Positions 8,434 to 17,251 of a stretch of DNA of 64,000 nucleotides are shown here, piece after piece (the stretch's first letter is position 1; every line of letters starts with the position of its first letter). The DNA is taken from the NCBI GenBank assembly GCA_031549905.1, contig JAVBPC010000024.1, positions 60,271-124,270 on the forward strand, given 5' to 3'. The notes beneath the pieces were generated by a model that saw only the letters and a program-made list of their open reading frames with translations, searched no databases and was not told where the DNA came from. This stretch comes from Avichristensenella sp031549905 (GTDB lineage: Bacteria > Bacillota > Clostridia > Christensenellales > Aristaeellaceae). A program made the translations under genes and the position numbers.

Positions 8434-9381
8434 TCAGAAGATCGAAGTGCCGCGCACCTTCTGCGACAGCCTGTTTGCGGAAAACACCAGAATCAGGCTG
8501 ACCACCGATTTCCACATGCCGATGGCCGTGGCGTACGAAATATTGCCCTGCTTGAGGCCGTTATTGTACACATACAGGTCCAGCACCTCAATGTAGTCCT
8601 TCGTCATCGCGTTGGAAAACACATAGTACTGGTCGATGCCGTTGTTGATGATGTTGCCGATCTGCAGGATCAGCAGCACGAAGAAGGTCGGGATCAGGTG
8701 CGGGATGGTGATATGCCATATCTTCGCGAAGCGGCCCGCGCCGTCGATGCTGGAGGCCTCGTATATCTCCTGATCAATCGATGTGATCGCCGAAATGTAC
8801 ACGATCGCGCCCCAGCCAAGCCCCTTCCACAGGTGGTAGCCCAGCATCTTGATCCACATGTAGCTGGTATCGGCCAGGAAGCTCTTGGGGGTGGTGATCA
8901 CGCCCCAACTGACCAGCAGGTTGTTGAGCAGGCCTTCCGTGGACAAAAGCGAAAAGAACGCCGAATACACCAGCACCCAGCTGATGAAGTTGGGGATGGT
9001 GGTAAGGGTTTGCACCGCCTTGCGGTAACGCCTGAACGGGATTTCCGTCAGCATGACGGCGTACAGCATCGGCAGTATCATCGCGATGATATACAGAAAG
9101 TTTATGCCTAGCGTGTTCTTCATCACGCGCACAAACTGCGAGCGCAGCACCGCGTTTTCAAACGGCATCAGGAACCATTTGAAACCCACAAACTCAAGCT
9201 TTGAAAGCGCAACGCCCGGCTTGTAGTTAAAGAAAGCGTAGATCCAGCCGTGCAGCGGCACATAACAGAAAACGAAAATGGCAATCAGGAAGGGCAGTGT
9301 CAGCAGAAACAGGCGCACGCCATCCTTTTTGCGCGGGTTCCCCCGCAGTGATGAGCGCACCGCGTGGTCTCTCGTTGCCAT
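8434..9381 (-). CDS. Carbohydrate ABC transporter permease (LplB/YteP type)
   Basis: This permease of about 315 residues pairs with the LplC-type protein encoded just downstream. I place the start at ATG 9381 (MATRDHAV), which has AGGAG at good spacing; the open frame continues about 41 codons upstream without a ribosome site. The N-terminus is basic and cytoplasmic, followed by the first helix (LFLLTLPFLIAIFVFCYVPL) and the usual YKPGVALS segment. The EAA loop reads YEASSIDGAGRFAKIWHITIP. It is the first gene of the importer operon and faces a histidine kinase gene across a 195-base divergent region, an arrangement typical of ligand-responsive control. Confidence 0.93.
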   Translation of the reverse strand: MATRDHAVRSSLRGNPRKKDGVRLFLLTLPFLIAIFVFCYVPLHGWIYAFFNYKPGVALSKLEFVGFKWFLMPFENAVLRSQFVRVMKNTLGINFLYIIAMILPMLYAVMLTEIPFRRYRKAVQTLTTIPNFISWVLVYSAFFSLLSTEGLLNNLLVSWGVITTPKSFLADTSYMWIKMLGYHLWKGLGWGAIVYISAITSIDQEIYEASSIDGAGRFAKIWHITIPHLIPTFFVLLILQIGNIINNGIDQYYVFSNAMTKDYIEVLDLYVYNNGLKQGNISYATAIGMWKSVVSLILVFSANRLSQKVRGTSIF

Positions 9382-9576
9382 ACTTTCAACTCCTCTTGAA
9401 GGTCGGGCAGGTATAAACCGCAATTGCTTTTTTGTTAAGATTATTATATGCTGCTTCAAGAAGGCGCGTATATAGTATAAATTCTTGAAAGTTGCACTTA
9501 TCAAAAGTACCGGCTGGGTTTTACGCCCAAGAAGCCAAATTTATTATAGAATGGGGCCAGCGAAGGGGGCTGCGTT

Positions 9577-11382
9577 ATGTTCAAACTCACCAGGGGATTC
9601 TACAGCCGTGTGCTGCTGATCTCCATTGTGGTCATCTGCACGGTATCCATACTGCTGGCGCTGATCATCGGCAATGTGGCCGCCAGGCAAGAACGCCTGG
9701 AATACCTGAAAAAGTACGATATCGCCATCAGCGACCTAAACCTGCGCTTTTTCACCAGGCACCGCAACTTTCAAAACGATTATAAGCCCCTGTTTCAAAG
9801 CCCCGCGCAATACCGCGAGCTGTGCACGCTGCTTCGCGGCGATACAAACCCCCTGCGGTATAACGCCGTACGCGCCAGCGCTTCCGAAATGCTCAGCACC
9901 GTAAGCGCGCTGGATTTCAGCAGCGTGGGCATCCTGCTGCATTCGGATATCACCGGCGATGTGTTCCTGTATGATCCCCGGCTGAAAACAATGGAGCGCC
10001 TGACGCTGCAAAGCGAATTCCCCGCATTCAAGCCGTACGGCCGCGGGGTGCTCAGCTCCGCCGCGCTGAGCGGCATGGGCGTCACGCTTTCGGGCATCAG
10101 CAGCAAGGTATACGGCATTGTGGGCACGCTGCCTGATTCCAGCGGCAGCGGTTCCATCGGCCAGATGGCCGTGCTCTACTCCGTTTCCGATTTTACGGAT
10201 ACTTTGCTTAGCCACAACCTGGAAGCGGGCGCCGTCGTCAGCATCATCGCGGGGGATGGAGACGTGGTGTTCCGCTCTTCCGGCGATTATCATCAAACCG
10301 CCGATCTGTACCTGCCCGCGCCGGGCGCGGAACCGGCGGATGACTACGGCACCTTCGAAACGGACGCCGGCCGGTTTGATGTGCTGTTTCTGCGCAACAC
10401 GCAGTATGATTTCACCGTTGTGGCGCAGACGCCGGAGCACCGCGGGCAGATGTCCACGCTGATCTTTGTGCTTGCGATGATGCTGTGCGGCATTGCGATC
10501 CTGGCGTACAGCCTGGCGCTGCGCTCCTCCGCGCGCAAGGTGCGCCTGATACAGCGCGGCATGGCGAATGTCAGCGCCAACCGGCTGGATCTGCGCATCG
10601 AAGAACCCAAGGGGGATGACGAGTTCGCGGAGATCATCCGCGGGTTCAACGCCATGTGCGAACAGCTGGAAGTCACCATCAAGCAGCTGTACATTAAGGA
10701 AATACAGCAAAAAAAGGCCGAGCTGTACGCGATGCAGACCAGCATCAACCCGCATGTCCTGTACAATACGCTGGAGCTGATCCGCGTGCATACGCTGCAC
10801 GGCTCCCCGCAGGAAGCATCCCGGATGATCCTGCTGCTTAGCCGCGTATACCGCAGCCAAATCGGCCAAAAAATGGTGGTCACGCTGGAGGAGGAGCTGG
10901 AACACTGCGAAAACCTGATCCTGCTGAACCAATACCGGCAAGAGAACTTTGACTATACCGTGGATATCCCGCCCGAATTGATGGCGTACGGCATCCCCAA
11001 GATCACACTGCAGCCGCTGATTGAAAACTATTTTGTGCACGGGCTGGACCCGGATAAGGAGGACAACCTGCTCACCCTTACCGGTGCGCTTAAGGTGCGC
11101 GGGGGCGAAACATTCCTGGTCATCAGCGTGATCGACAACGGGCGCTCCATTGCGCCGGACGCGCTGGAGGAAGTGAAGCGCCAGCTTGCCAATTCCGTAT
11201 TCGATCAGGATACGCATGAGGGGTTTGCCCTGTACAATGTCAGCAACCGGCTGAAAATTGTATACGGCGAAGGGTGCGGGTTGGAAGCAGGGTATGCGGA
11301 GGATGGGCGCGGGTTCCGCATCGACGCGGTCATGCGACCGATGACGCCGGAGCAACTGAGCAGCAGCGAAGGGTTGCGATAA
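9577..11382 (+). CDS. Sensor histidine kinase, YesM family
   Basis: This 601-residue membrane kinase has one helix at about 12-32, a large extracytoplasmic sensor of about 260 residues, a second helix at about 297-317, a HAMP linker, the His_kinase domain with the phospho-acceptor in INPHVLYN (His393), and a C-terminal ATPase domain (PLIENYFVHGL, IDNGRS, ALYNVSNRL). The second glycine of the ATP-lid DxGxG motif is Ser, a mild deviation. YesM-type kinases usually pair with an AraC-type response regulator encoded next to them; none is present here. Its divergent position suggests that it senses the sugar handled by the importer at 5533-9381. The start is ATG 9577 after AAGGGGG. Confidence 0.92.
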   Translation: MFKLTRGFYSRVLLISIVVICTVSILLALIIGNVAARQERLEYLKKYDIAISDLNLRFFTRHRNFQNDYKPLFQSPAQYRELCTLLRGDTNPLRYNAVRASASEMLSTVSALDFSSVGILLHSDITGDVFLYDPRLKTMERLTLQSEFPAFKPYGRGVLSSAALSGMGVTLSGISSKVYGIVGTLPDSSGSGSIGQMAVLYSVSDFTDTLLSHNLEAGAVVSIIAGDGDVVFRSSGDYHQTADLYLPAPGAEPADDYGTFETDAGRFDVLFLRNTQYDFTVVAQTPEHRGQMSTLIFVLAMMLCGIAILAYSLALRSSARKVRLIQRGMANVSANRLDLRIEEPKGDDEFAEIIRGFNAMCEQLEVTIKQLYIKEIQQKKAELYAMQTSINPHVLYNTLELIRVHTLHGSPQEASRMILLLSRVYRSQIGQKMVVTLEEELEHCENLILLNQYRQENFDYTVDIPPELMAYGIPKITLQPLIENYFVHGLDPDKEDNLLTLTGALKVRGGETFLVISVIDNGRSIAPDALEEVKRQLANSVFDQDTHEGFALYNVSNRLKIVYGEGCGLEAGYAEDGRGFRIDAVMRPMTPEQLSSSEGLR

Positions 11383-11395
11383 TTGACAGTTCGCC

Positions 11396-11424
11396 TTGCG
11401 CTTTTTCTACCGAACGTGTATTCT
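11396..11424 (+). promoter_or_regulatory. Promoter of the Fpg-like gene
   Basis: TTGCGC and TATTCT are separated by 17 bases, and the -10 lies 55 bases before ATG 11480. This makes the gene transcriptionally independent of the upstream kinase. Confidence 0.6.
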
Positions 11425-11479
11425 GTAAGCAAATTACCTTGCGGCAATCCCAATCGCAATAAGAAAGAAGGTTTTTGCT

Positions 11480-12316
11480 ATGGTCGAACTACCGGAAGCC
11501 AACGTACTGGCCAGGCAGCTGAACGAAACCATCGTGGGCAAAACCATCGAAAACGCGGTGGCAAACCACTCCCCACATGGGTTTGCGTGGTATACCGGCG
11601 ACCCCAAGGAATACGGCGCGAAGCTGACGGGGCGGAAAATCACCTCCTCCAACCCCGGCACGGGTTACACCTGCGGCGGCAACATTGAGATCATTGCCGA
11701 TGACATGCTGATTGTGGTTTCCACACCCGTCAAATACCACGCGCCGGGCGCGAAGAGACCCCCCAAGCACCAGCTGATGGTTGAATTTACGGATGGCTCC
11801 GCGATCACCTGCACGGTGCAGATGTGGGGCTGCATGTTCTGCTTCCCGCGCACGGAAAACGGTCTGCCGGCAAATTTCACCGTCAACCGCACGCCGTCGC
11901 CCCTGTCGGATGCGTTTGATGAACAGTATTTTGCCTCGCTGCTGACCGACGCGGCGAAGGGGCTCTCCGCCAAAGCGTTCCTTGCCACTGAGCAGCGCAT
12001 CCCCGGCCTTGGAAACGGCGTGCTGCAGGATATCCTGTGGACTGCGAAAATTCACCCCAAGCGCAAGATGAACACGCTGAGCGATGATGCGTTCCACACG
12101 GTGTACCGCGCGGTCAAGGATGTGCTGGCGGAAATGACCTCATGCGGCGGCCGCGACACGGAAAAGGACCTGTTCGGCAACCCCGGAGGGTACCAACAGG
12201 TCCTGTCAAAGAAGCATAATGGGATGCCCTGCCCCGCGTGCGGTCAGCCGATCCTCAGAAGCGCGTATCTGGGCGGCAACATCTATGTTTGCGAGGGGTG
12301 CCAGGGCAAGCTGTAG
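11480..12316 (+). CDS. Fpg/Nei-family DNA glycosylase-like protein without the N-terminal proline
   Basis: This 278-residue protein has the three hallmarks of the Fpg/Nei superfamily: an N-terminal beta-sandwich starting MVELPEA, a helix-two-turn-helix region (IPGLGNGVLQDILW ... KIHPKRK) and a C-terminal zinc finger (CPAC ... CEGC). Genuine Fpg and Nei start with Met-Pro-Glu; after Met removal Pro1 is the nucleophile that forms the Schiff base. Here Val replaces Pro while the following Glu is kept, so classical lyase chemistry by the N-terminal proline is not possible. A Lys in PPKHQL matches a conserved DNA-contact position. The protein may have altered activity or only recognise damage. Confidence 0.85.
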   Translation: MVELPEANVLARQLNETIVGKTIENAVANHSPHGFAWYTGDPKEYGAKLTGRKITSSNPGTGYTCGGNIEIIADDMLIVVSTPVKYHAPGAKRPPKHQLMVEFTDGSAITCTVQMWGCMFCFPRTENGLPANFTVNRTPSPLSDAFDEQYFASLLTDAAKGLSAKAFLATEQRIPGLGNGVLQDILWTAKIHPKRKMNTLSDDAFHTVYRAVKDVLAEMTSCGGRDTEKDLFGNPGGYQQVLSKKHNGMPCPACGQPILRSAYLGGNIYVCEGCQGKL

Positions 12317-12327
12317 CCTGGCCGCGC

Positions 12328-13332
12328 CTATTCAAAGTACTTCAGGTTTTCGAAAGAGGGCTTGCACTCTCCACGCTCGATCAGGTGGATGACCCTGACC
12401 ACTCGGTCGCACGCGGGGGTGGGCACGCCCACTTTCCGCCCGCGCGATGAAATGATGCCGTTGATTGCGTCCACCTCGGTCAGCTTTCCTTTTTCGATAT
12501 CCTGCAGCATGCTGGCTTTCAGGGCCGCATGCTTTTTGATGGCCGCCGGGATGATCTGGAAAGCGACCGCTTTCTTCATGGGGTTGTTGTAATCCAGCAG
12601 CAGCACGATGTTTTTGCCCTGCACGGGCGCGAATTTGACGCCTTCCGCGCGCGCCACATCGATGCATTCCTTGATCACCGCCTGCACAACCTTACGGGCG
12701 CGCTTATCCTGAACCGCCCCGCCAAACGTGCAGCCCAGGACCGTTGATACGCCGCTGAACGCCGCGTTGATCAGCAGCTTCGACCACCGCACGCCTACAA
12801 AATTGTCTTCCACCTTGACCGGACACATCGCCTCCAGCACACGGCGGATCTCCGGCAGCCTTTCCGCGCCATGGTCGCTCATCGCGCCCAGCCCAAAGGT
12901 GAGGCTGTCCGCCGATGAGGTAAGCTCAGAAACACCCGGTTCCACCAGCGTAGCGCCCCATTCCACGGTACACCCCAGCACACGGTCCTGGCCCAGCACC
13001 TCGGAAAGACCCCATTCCGGCAACCCATTCTGCATCGTCACCAGCACGCCGTCTTTGCCCAGGTACGGGGCAAGGGACTTTGCCACGGCGCGGTTATCAT
13101 GCTGCTTGGTGGTCAAAAAAATCGCGTCATACGGGCCTACCATCGCATCCGGCAGCAGCGCCCGCACCGGCACTGTCATGGTGACCCCGCCAACCACCCT
13201 TGCGCCGTTTTGGTTCAGGGCATCTACCTGCACGGGGTTTCTGTTGATCAAATCGACAGGAACGCCTGCCCTGGTCAAATATGCGCCAATGATAATGCCC
13301 AGCGACCCCGCGCCATAAATGCCAAGCCGCAT
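12328..13332 (-). CDS. Ketopantoate reductase family protein (ApbA/PanE-like)
   Basis: This NAD(P)H-dependent reductase of about 334 residues starts with a Rossmann fold (MRLGIYGAGSLGIIIGAYL, GxGxxG) and has a C-terminal helical domain containing LLINAAFSGVSTVLGC. Known members reduce 2-dehydropantoate in pantothenate synthesis, but many paralogues act on other 2-oxo acids and no other pantothenate gene is near. I prefer ATG 13332, which has GGAGGA at 6-base spacing; the ATG two codons earlier overlaps the preceding stop as ATGA and is also possible. It is probably co-transcribed with the nitroreductase upstream. Family confident, substrate unknown. Confidence 0.85.
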   Translation of the reverse strand: MRLGIYGAGSLGIIIGAYLTRAGVPVDLINRNPVQVDALNQNGARVVGGVTMTVPVRALLPDAMVGPYDAIFLTTKQHDNRAVAKSLAPYLGKDGVLVTMQNGLPEWGLSEVLGQDRVLGCTVEWGATLVEPGVSELTSSADSLTFGLGAMSDHGAERLPEIRRVLEAMCPVKVEDNFVGVRWSKLLINAAFSGVSTVLGCTFGGAVQDKRARKVVQAVIKECIDVARAEGVKFAPVQGKNIVLLLDYNNPMKKAVAFQIIPAAIKKHAALKASMLQDIEKGKLTEVDAINGIISSRGRKVGVPTPACDRVVRVIHLIERGECKPSFENLKYFE

Positions 13333-13334
13333 GC

Positions 13335-13931
13335 TCATTCCTCCCGCCAAGTGATAATATCGGCAAGCGCTTTGCGCGGCCTGCGCGCCGGGCTTTCCAG
13401 CGGATGCCCGATAGAAAAAGCGGCTGCCAGATGTTCTTCCGTGCCAAGCCAGGCGCGCAGCTCATCATAGGCAAAGCTGATATCGCCGATCCACAGGGAA
13501 CCGAGCCCTTCTTCCAGCGCGGCAAGGGACATGTTTTGCAGCGCCGCCCCCTGCGACTGCGCGTTGTATATGGTCATGAACTGATCCACAGGCTCACCCG
13601 GCAGGGGCAGGCCATTCGTCTCCGGCTCCATCACCATTACGGTGACGGGCGCATCCCGCATGATGCGCGCCGTTACCTTCGCCCATTTGAGGAAACCCGC
13701 CACTTCCGGCGGCAGCATGCTCTCCATCCGCTCAATGCCTTGCAGCATCGTGCGCACCATCTCTTCGCGCGCTGCGCCCGTGATCACAATAAACCGCCAC
13801 GGCTGCCGGTTCTTTGCGGACGGCGCTTCTATCCCCGCCTGCAAAATCCTTTCGACTGCCGCGCGTGTTACCGGTTCGCTGGAAAAGCGGCGGATGCTGC
13901 GGCGGCCTTCAATCGCCTGCATCAGTTCCAT
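13335..13931 (-). CDS. Nitroreductase family protein
   Basis: This FMN-dependent oxidoreductase has about 198 residues. The N-terminal motif IEGRRSIRRFSSEPV and the following APSAKNRQPWRF are the classical flavin-binding signatures of the nitroreductase fold; GLGSLWIGD near the C-terminus is the second FMN-contact region. The start is set at ATG 13931 (MELMQAI) because GGGAGG precedes it; the longer frame lacks a ribosome site. These enzymes work as cytoplasmic homodimers reducing nitro groups, quinones or flavins with NAD(P)H. It lies between guaB upstream (22 bases) and the PanE-like gene downstream, so the three may form one transcript from the guaB promoter. Physiological substrate not readable. 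Confidence 0.9.
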   Translation of the reverse strand: MELMQAIEGRRSIRRFSSEPVTRAAVERILQAGIEAPSAKNRQPWRFIVITGAAREEMVRTMLQGIERMESMLPPEVAGFLKWAKVTARIMRDAPVTVMVMEPETNGLPLPGEPVDQFMTIYNAQSQGAALQNMSLAALEEGLGSLWIGDISFAYDELRAWLGTEEHLAAAFSIGHPLESPARRPRKALADIITWREE

Positions 13932-13953
13932 GGGCTGCCTCCCTTTGCCGGTA

Positions 13954-15417
13954 TTACTCTCCGGCCTGGCGGGAGTAATTCGGCGCTTCTTTTGTGATAT
14001 ATATATCATGCGGATGGCTTTCCGTCAAGCCGGCGCCGGTAATACGGATGAATTCCGCGTCGCTGCACAGCGCTTCAATGGTCGGCGTGCCGCAATAGCC
14101 CATCCCGGCGCGCAGTCCGCCCACCAGCTGGAATATCGTATCCGCCAGCGGCCCCTTGTACGGCACGCGGCCCTCAACGCCTTCGGGCACCAGCTTTTTG
14201 GCATCCTCCTGGAAATAGCGGTCCTTGCTGCCCTCGGCCATCGCGCCGAGCGAGCCCATCCCGCGGTACACCTTGAACGAGCGGCCCTGGAATATTTCCA
14301 TCGCGCCCGGGCTTTCCTCGGTGCCGGCCAGCAGGCTGCCCAGCATCACCGCGCGCGCGCCCGCAGCGACCGCTTTCACCACATCTCCGGAATACTTGAT
14401 GCCGCCGTCGGCGATGACATGCACGCCGCGCTTTTCGGCTTCTTCCGCGCAGTCGGCGATGGCCGTGATCTGCGGCACGCCGATGCCCGCTACCACGCGC
14501 GTGGTGCAGATGGAGCCGGGGCCGATGCCGACCTTCACGCAGTCCGCGCCCGCGCTGATCAGATCATGTGTAGCGCCCTTGGTGGCCACGTTGCCCGCGA
14601 TCACCGGCAGGTTTGGATACTGATTCTTGATCGTTTCCACCAACCGCATCACGCCCGCAGAATGGCCGTGCGCGGTATCCACGGTGATGACGTCAACCTT
14701 TGCCTGAACCAGCGCGGCCACGCGCTCCAGCGTGTCCTTGGCGATGCCGACGGCGGCGCCGCAAAGCAGGCGTCCGTTCACATCCTTGGCGCTGCTGGGG
14801 TATTTGACGGCCTTTTCAATATCCTTGATGGTAATGAGGCCGCAAAGCATGAAATTGTCATCAACAATAGGAAGTTTCTCGATGCGGTGACGGGCCAGGA
14901 TGCGCTTTGCGCCTTCCAGATCGGTGCCGACGGGTGCGGTGATGAGGTTTTCTTTGGTCATGACGTTGCCGATGGGCTGATTGTAATTGGTTTCAAAGCG
15001 CAAGTCGCGGTTGGTCAGGATGCCCACAAGCTTGCCTTCGCGCGTAATCGGTACGCCGGAAATGTGATAGCGTGACATCAGGGCCAGCGCGTCGGAAACC
15101 AGATGATCGGGGGAAAGGGAGAAGGGATCGGTGATGACGCCGTGCTCGCTGCGCTTCACCTTGTCCACCATGGAGGCCTGCGCCTCAATCGTCATGTTCT
15201 TGTGGATGGTGCCGATGCCGCCTTCGCGGGCCATCGCGATTGCCACCTTCGAATCGGTTACGGTATCCATCGCGGCGCTCATCAGGGGCACGTTCAGCCG
15301 GATGCCGGGCATCAGCTGTGTAGACAGGTCAACATCCTTCGGCAGAACCTCGCTCCTTCGCGGCACGAGCAGCACATCGTCAAATGTCAGGCCTTCGCGA
15401 ATGGTAGATGAAAGCAT
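13954..15417 (-). CDS. guaB: IMP dehydrogenase
   Basis: This 487-residue enzyme oxidises IMP to XMP with NAD+, the committed step of GMP synthesis. The TIM barrel starts LTFDDVLLVP and is interrupted by two CBS domains (about residues 95-205, including HISGVPIT and IEKLPIV). The catalytic cysteine is Cys304 in GPGSICTTR, and the C-terminal flap and YRGMGS segment are intact. ATG 15417 (MLSSTIREG) is preferred, with GGGAGG ten bases upstream; a second in-frame ATG six codons earlier overlaps that ribosome site. The length matches the bacterial family. A near-consensus promoter lies directly upstream with a leader too short for a purine riboswitch. Confidence 0.98.
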   Translation of the reverse strand: MLSSTIREGLTFDDVLLVPRRSEVLPKDVDLSTQLMPGIRLNVPLMSAAMDTVTDSKVAIAMAREGGIGTIHKNMTIEAQASMVDKVKRSEHGVITDPFSLSPDHLVSDALALMSRYHISGVPITREGKLVGILTNRDLRFETNYNQPIGNVMTKENLITAPVGTDLEGAKRILARHRIEKLPIVDDNFMLCGLITIKDIEKAVKYPSSAKDVNGRLLCGAAVGIAKDTLERVAALVQAKVDVITVDTAHGHSAGVMRLVETIKNQYPNLPVIAGNVATKGATHDLISAGADCVKVGIGPGSICTTRVVAGIGVPQITAIADCAEEAEKRGVHVIADGGIKYSGDVVKAVAAGARAVMLGSLLAGTEESPGAMEIFQGRSFKVYRGMGSLGAMAEGSKDRYFQEDAKKLVPEGVEGRVPYKGPLADTIFQLVGGLRAGMGYCGTPTIEALCSDAEFIRITGAGLTESHPHDIYITKEAPNYSRQAGE

Positions 15418-15450
15418 GGGCCATGCGCCTCCCAAAAAAGTATTTTTGCG

Positions 15451-15479
15451 ATTGTAAGCCGAACCGCGGGATTTGTCAA
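15451..15479 (-). promoter_or_regulatory. guaB promoter
   Basis: On the minus strand a perfect TTGACA and TACAAT are separated by 17 bases, ending 33 bases before the guaB ATG. The -35 lies in the loop of a CCGCGGG/CCCGCGG inverted repeat (about 15464-15486), which could be an operator. Confidence 0.85.
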
Positions 15480-15552
15480 CCCCGCGGCCCGAACATTTAT
15501 GACTTTTTTGGTATTTCTTTTCGGGTTTTCATAAAATAGGTAGAATTTGCGG

Positions 15553-16638
15553 CTATTTGGTGATGACAACGTCCTCTTTTATCTCCCGGCCGGTGTTCAG
15601 TATTGTTTCCACATGCAGGGTTACGCTGTCCGGGAATGACTTGTACAGCCCGCCGGTGCTGCCGAAGAAAATGGTTTGCTTATCCTTTCCCCATTCCCTG
15701 TTTGACTGCAAATATCCCCTTTCGCCGTCGGCGCGTACGGCGCGCATGCGAACATACTCCAGTTCTACCGTTTCGCCCGGATCAACCTTGACCGTTGTAA
15801 TGCTGTATTGCGCCATTTCGGTGCGTATCAGCTCCACGGATTCGATCGTCAGCGGCAGTTTCGAAAGCCGCACGGAGCCTTCGTACCGTGTCCTTTCCAG
15901 CGGGGGCGGAACGGGGATTGTCAGCGTCGTATACCCCGCCACGGCGTTCCCATCCCTGTATGTGACCAGATGCACCTCAAGCTTCAGCTCATTTTCCTCC
16001 GACAGCAGCGTTCCCGATTGGCCAAATAGCATCCTACCATCCGACAACTGTTCGTAATAAGGGCTATTCCCCGTAGCGCTATAGGTTTGATAGCGATACT
16101 CTTCAAACCCACCGTTTTGCTTGATATAAACGTTGGGCAGCGTCAGCAGGGTACTTGCGCGGTTGTAGCTGGGTTTGCTATATGATACGCTGTAATTGCC
16201 GGAATACATCGCCTCACAGATCGCCATTGCATGTACGCGCGTAGCCCCGGACTCTCCCTCCGGCGGAATCTCATAGGGCGCGATCAGCGAAATATCAGGT
16301 GTAAGCGCGCGCAACTCACCCCATATTTCATATACGAAACCGTCTGTCCGCACCTCTGTCACCGTCATTTCCACATCATCCACGGTAAACACCGCCACAG
16401 GCTCCGCCGGCGTGGGCACCGGCTCCACCCGTGTATCCGTACCGCCGCCCCATTGCGTAACCGCCGCGTACCCCATGCCCATCATGAGCAGCAGCATCAA
16501 TACCAACGCGGGCACAAACCCCCTGCGCAGTTTCTGCTTCATTTCATTTTCCTCCATTCGCCGGAGCGTCTCCGCAACGCGGCGTTTGTAGCTTTCCGGC
16601 GTTTCGCCAAACACCGCCTTCATATCACGCGTCCGCAT
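15553..16638 (-). CDS. Putative membrane anti-sigma factor, cassette 1
   Basis: This 361-residue protein has a short cytoplasmic N-terminus with the motif FGETPESYKRRV, one transmembrane helix (about residues 41-60) and a roughly 300-residue extracytoplasmic beta-rich domain. It overlaps the end of the ECF sigma gene by 19 bases, so the two are translated together. The layout and coupling suggest regulation of the sigma factor by an envelope signal. There is no HxxxCxxC zinc motif of classical anti-sigma factors. Paralogous proteins follow the two neighbouring sigma genes with the same N-terminal motif. It is more diverged than the other two copies. The start at ATG 16638 matches them and follows AGGGGGG. 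Confidence 0.7.
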   Translation of the reverse strand: MRTRDMKAVFGETPESYKRRVAETLRRMEENEMKQKLRRGFVPALVLMLLLMMGMGYAAVTQWGGGTDTRVEPVPTPAEPVAVFTVDDVEMTVTEVRTDGFVYEIWGELRALTPDISLIAPYEIPPEGESGATRVHAMAICEAMYSGNYSVSYSKPSYNRASTLLTLPNVYIKQNGGFEEYRYQTYSATGNSPYYEQLSDGRMLFGQSGTLLSEENELKLEVHLVTYRDGNAVAGYTTLTIPVPPPLERTRYEGSVRLSKLPLTIESVELIRTEMAQYSITTVKVDPGETVELEYVRMRAVRADGERGYLQSNREWGKDKQTIFFGSTGGLYKSFPDSVTLHVETILNTGREIKEDVVITK

Positions 16639-17117
16639 GCTGGAGCACCCCCCTCTTTTTCCAGTTCATCCTTTAGCATCCGCCGGGCGCTGTGCAGCCT
16701 CGATTTCACCGTGCCCTCCGGCACCCGCAGCACCCTTGCAATCTCCGCCAGGTCTTTATCTTCCACATAGTACAGCACCGCGGGCAGCCGCAGCCTTTCC
16801 GGCAGCGCAAGCAGCAGATCGTGCAATTCCAGATTACTGCTTGCCGGGGGCGCCTGCGCATTCGCCACCTTGTCGGTCAGCAGCTCACGCCGCCGCTTCC
16901 TCAGCAGCATCTTGCACTCATTGATCAGGATGCGGATCATCCAGGTTTCCAGGTATGCGTCTTCGCGCAGGCGATCCCTTTGCCGCCACGCTTTTTCGAT
17001 GCATGCCTGCACCGCGTCCTCCCGGTCGCACAACCTAACGGGGAGCAAGCTGTAGGAAACCCGGTATAGCGTATCCTGCATGGCAAGGATGCGCGCTGTG
17101 AACTGTTGGTCCGTCAT
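16620..17117 (-). CDS. ECF sigma factor, cassette 1
   Basis: This 165-residue sigma-70 family protein has region 2 (TLYRVSYSLLP through ETWMIRILINEC) and region 4 (LPAVLYYVEDKDLAEIARVL, VPEGTVKSRLHSARR) joined by a short linker. It lacks regions 1 and 3, as expected for extracytoplasmic-function sigma factors. The start is ATG 17117 (MTDQQF), aligned with the two paralogues and preceded by GGAGG; the long upstream frame is not coding. It recruits RNA polymerase to its own promoter class. The same TGAACC-type promoter lies upstream of this and both paralogues, implying auto- or cross-regulation. Confidence 0.92.
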   Translation of the reverse strand: MTDQQFTARILAMQDTLYRVSYSLLPVRLCDREDAVQACIEKAWRQRDRLREDAYLETWMIRILINECKMLLRKRRRELLTDKVANAQAPPASSNLELHDLLLALPERLRLPAVLYYVEDKDLAEIARVLRVPEGTVKSRLHSARRMLKDELEKEGGAPACGRVI

Positions 17118-17133
17118 GGCTGCCCTCCTGAGT

Positions 17134-17176
17134 TGACCGGTCGACTGTTGGATGCGCAAGGACGGGGAATGGTTCA
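17134..17176 (-). promoter_or_regulatory. ECF-type promoter plus palindrome, cassette 1
   Basis: Minus strand: TGAACC (17171-17176), an 18-base gap, TCCAACAG, then GACCGGTC (17135-17142), ending 17 bases before ATG 17117. The same series precedes the two paralogous sigma genes. The spacing fits an ECF -35 (GAAC) with a -10 at CATCC; the palindrome would lie near the transcription start. Confidence 0.75.
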
Positions 17177-17197
17177 AAGAAATGAAAAGAAAATGAA

Positions 17198-17231
17198 AGA
17201 ACCCTCTCCTTTCTTCGCCGGAGAGGGTTCT
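17198..17231. terminator. Terminator between sigma cassettes 1 and 2
   Basis: A perfect 12-bp stem (AGAACCCTCTCC with GGAGAGGGTTCT) has T-rich flanks on both sides. It lies downstream of the cassette 2 membrane protein (stop at 17252) and upstream of the cassette 1 promoter, insulating the two units. Confidence 0.85.
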
Positions 17232-17251
17232 TTTTCCTGGGGTTGCGGGCG

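Noticed and set aside
15418..15552. Purine or other riboswitch upstream of guaB
   Set aside because: A near-consensus promoter lies so close to the start codon that the leader is about 25 bases, too short for an aptamer.
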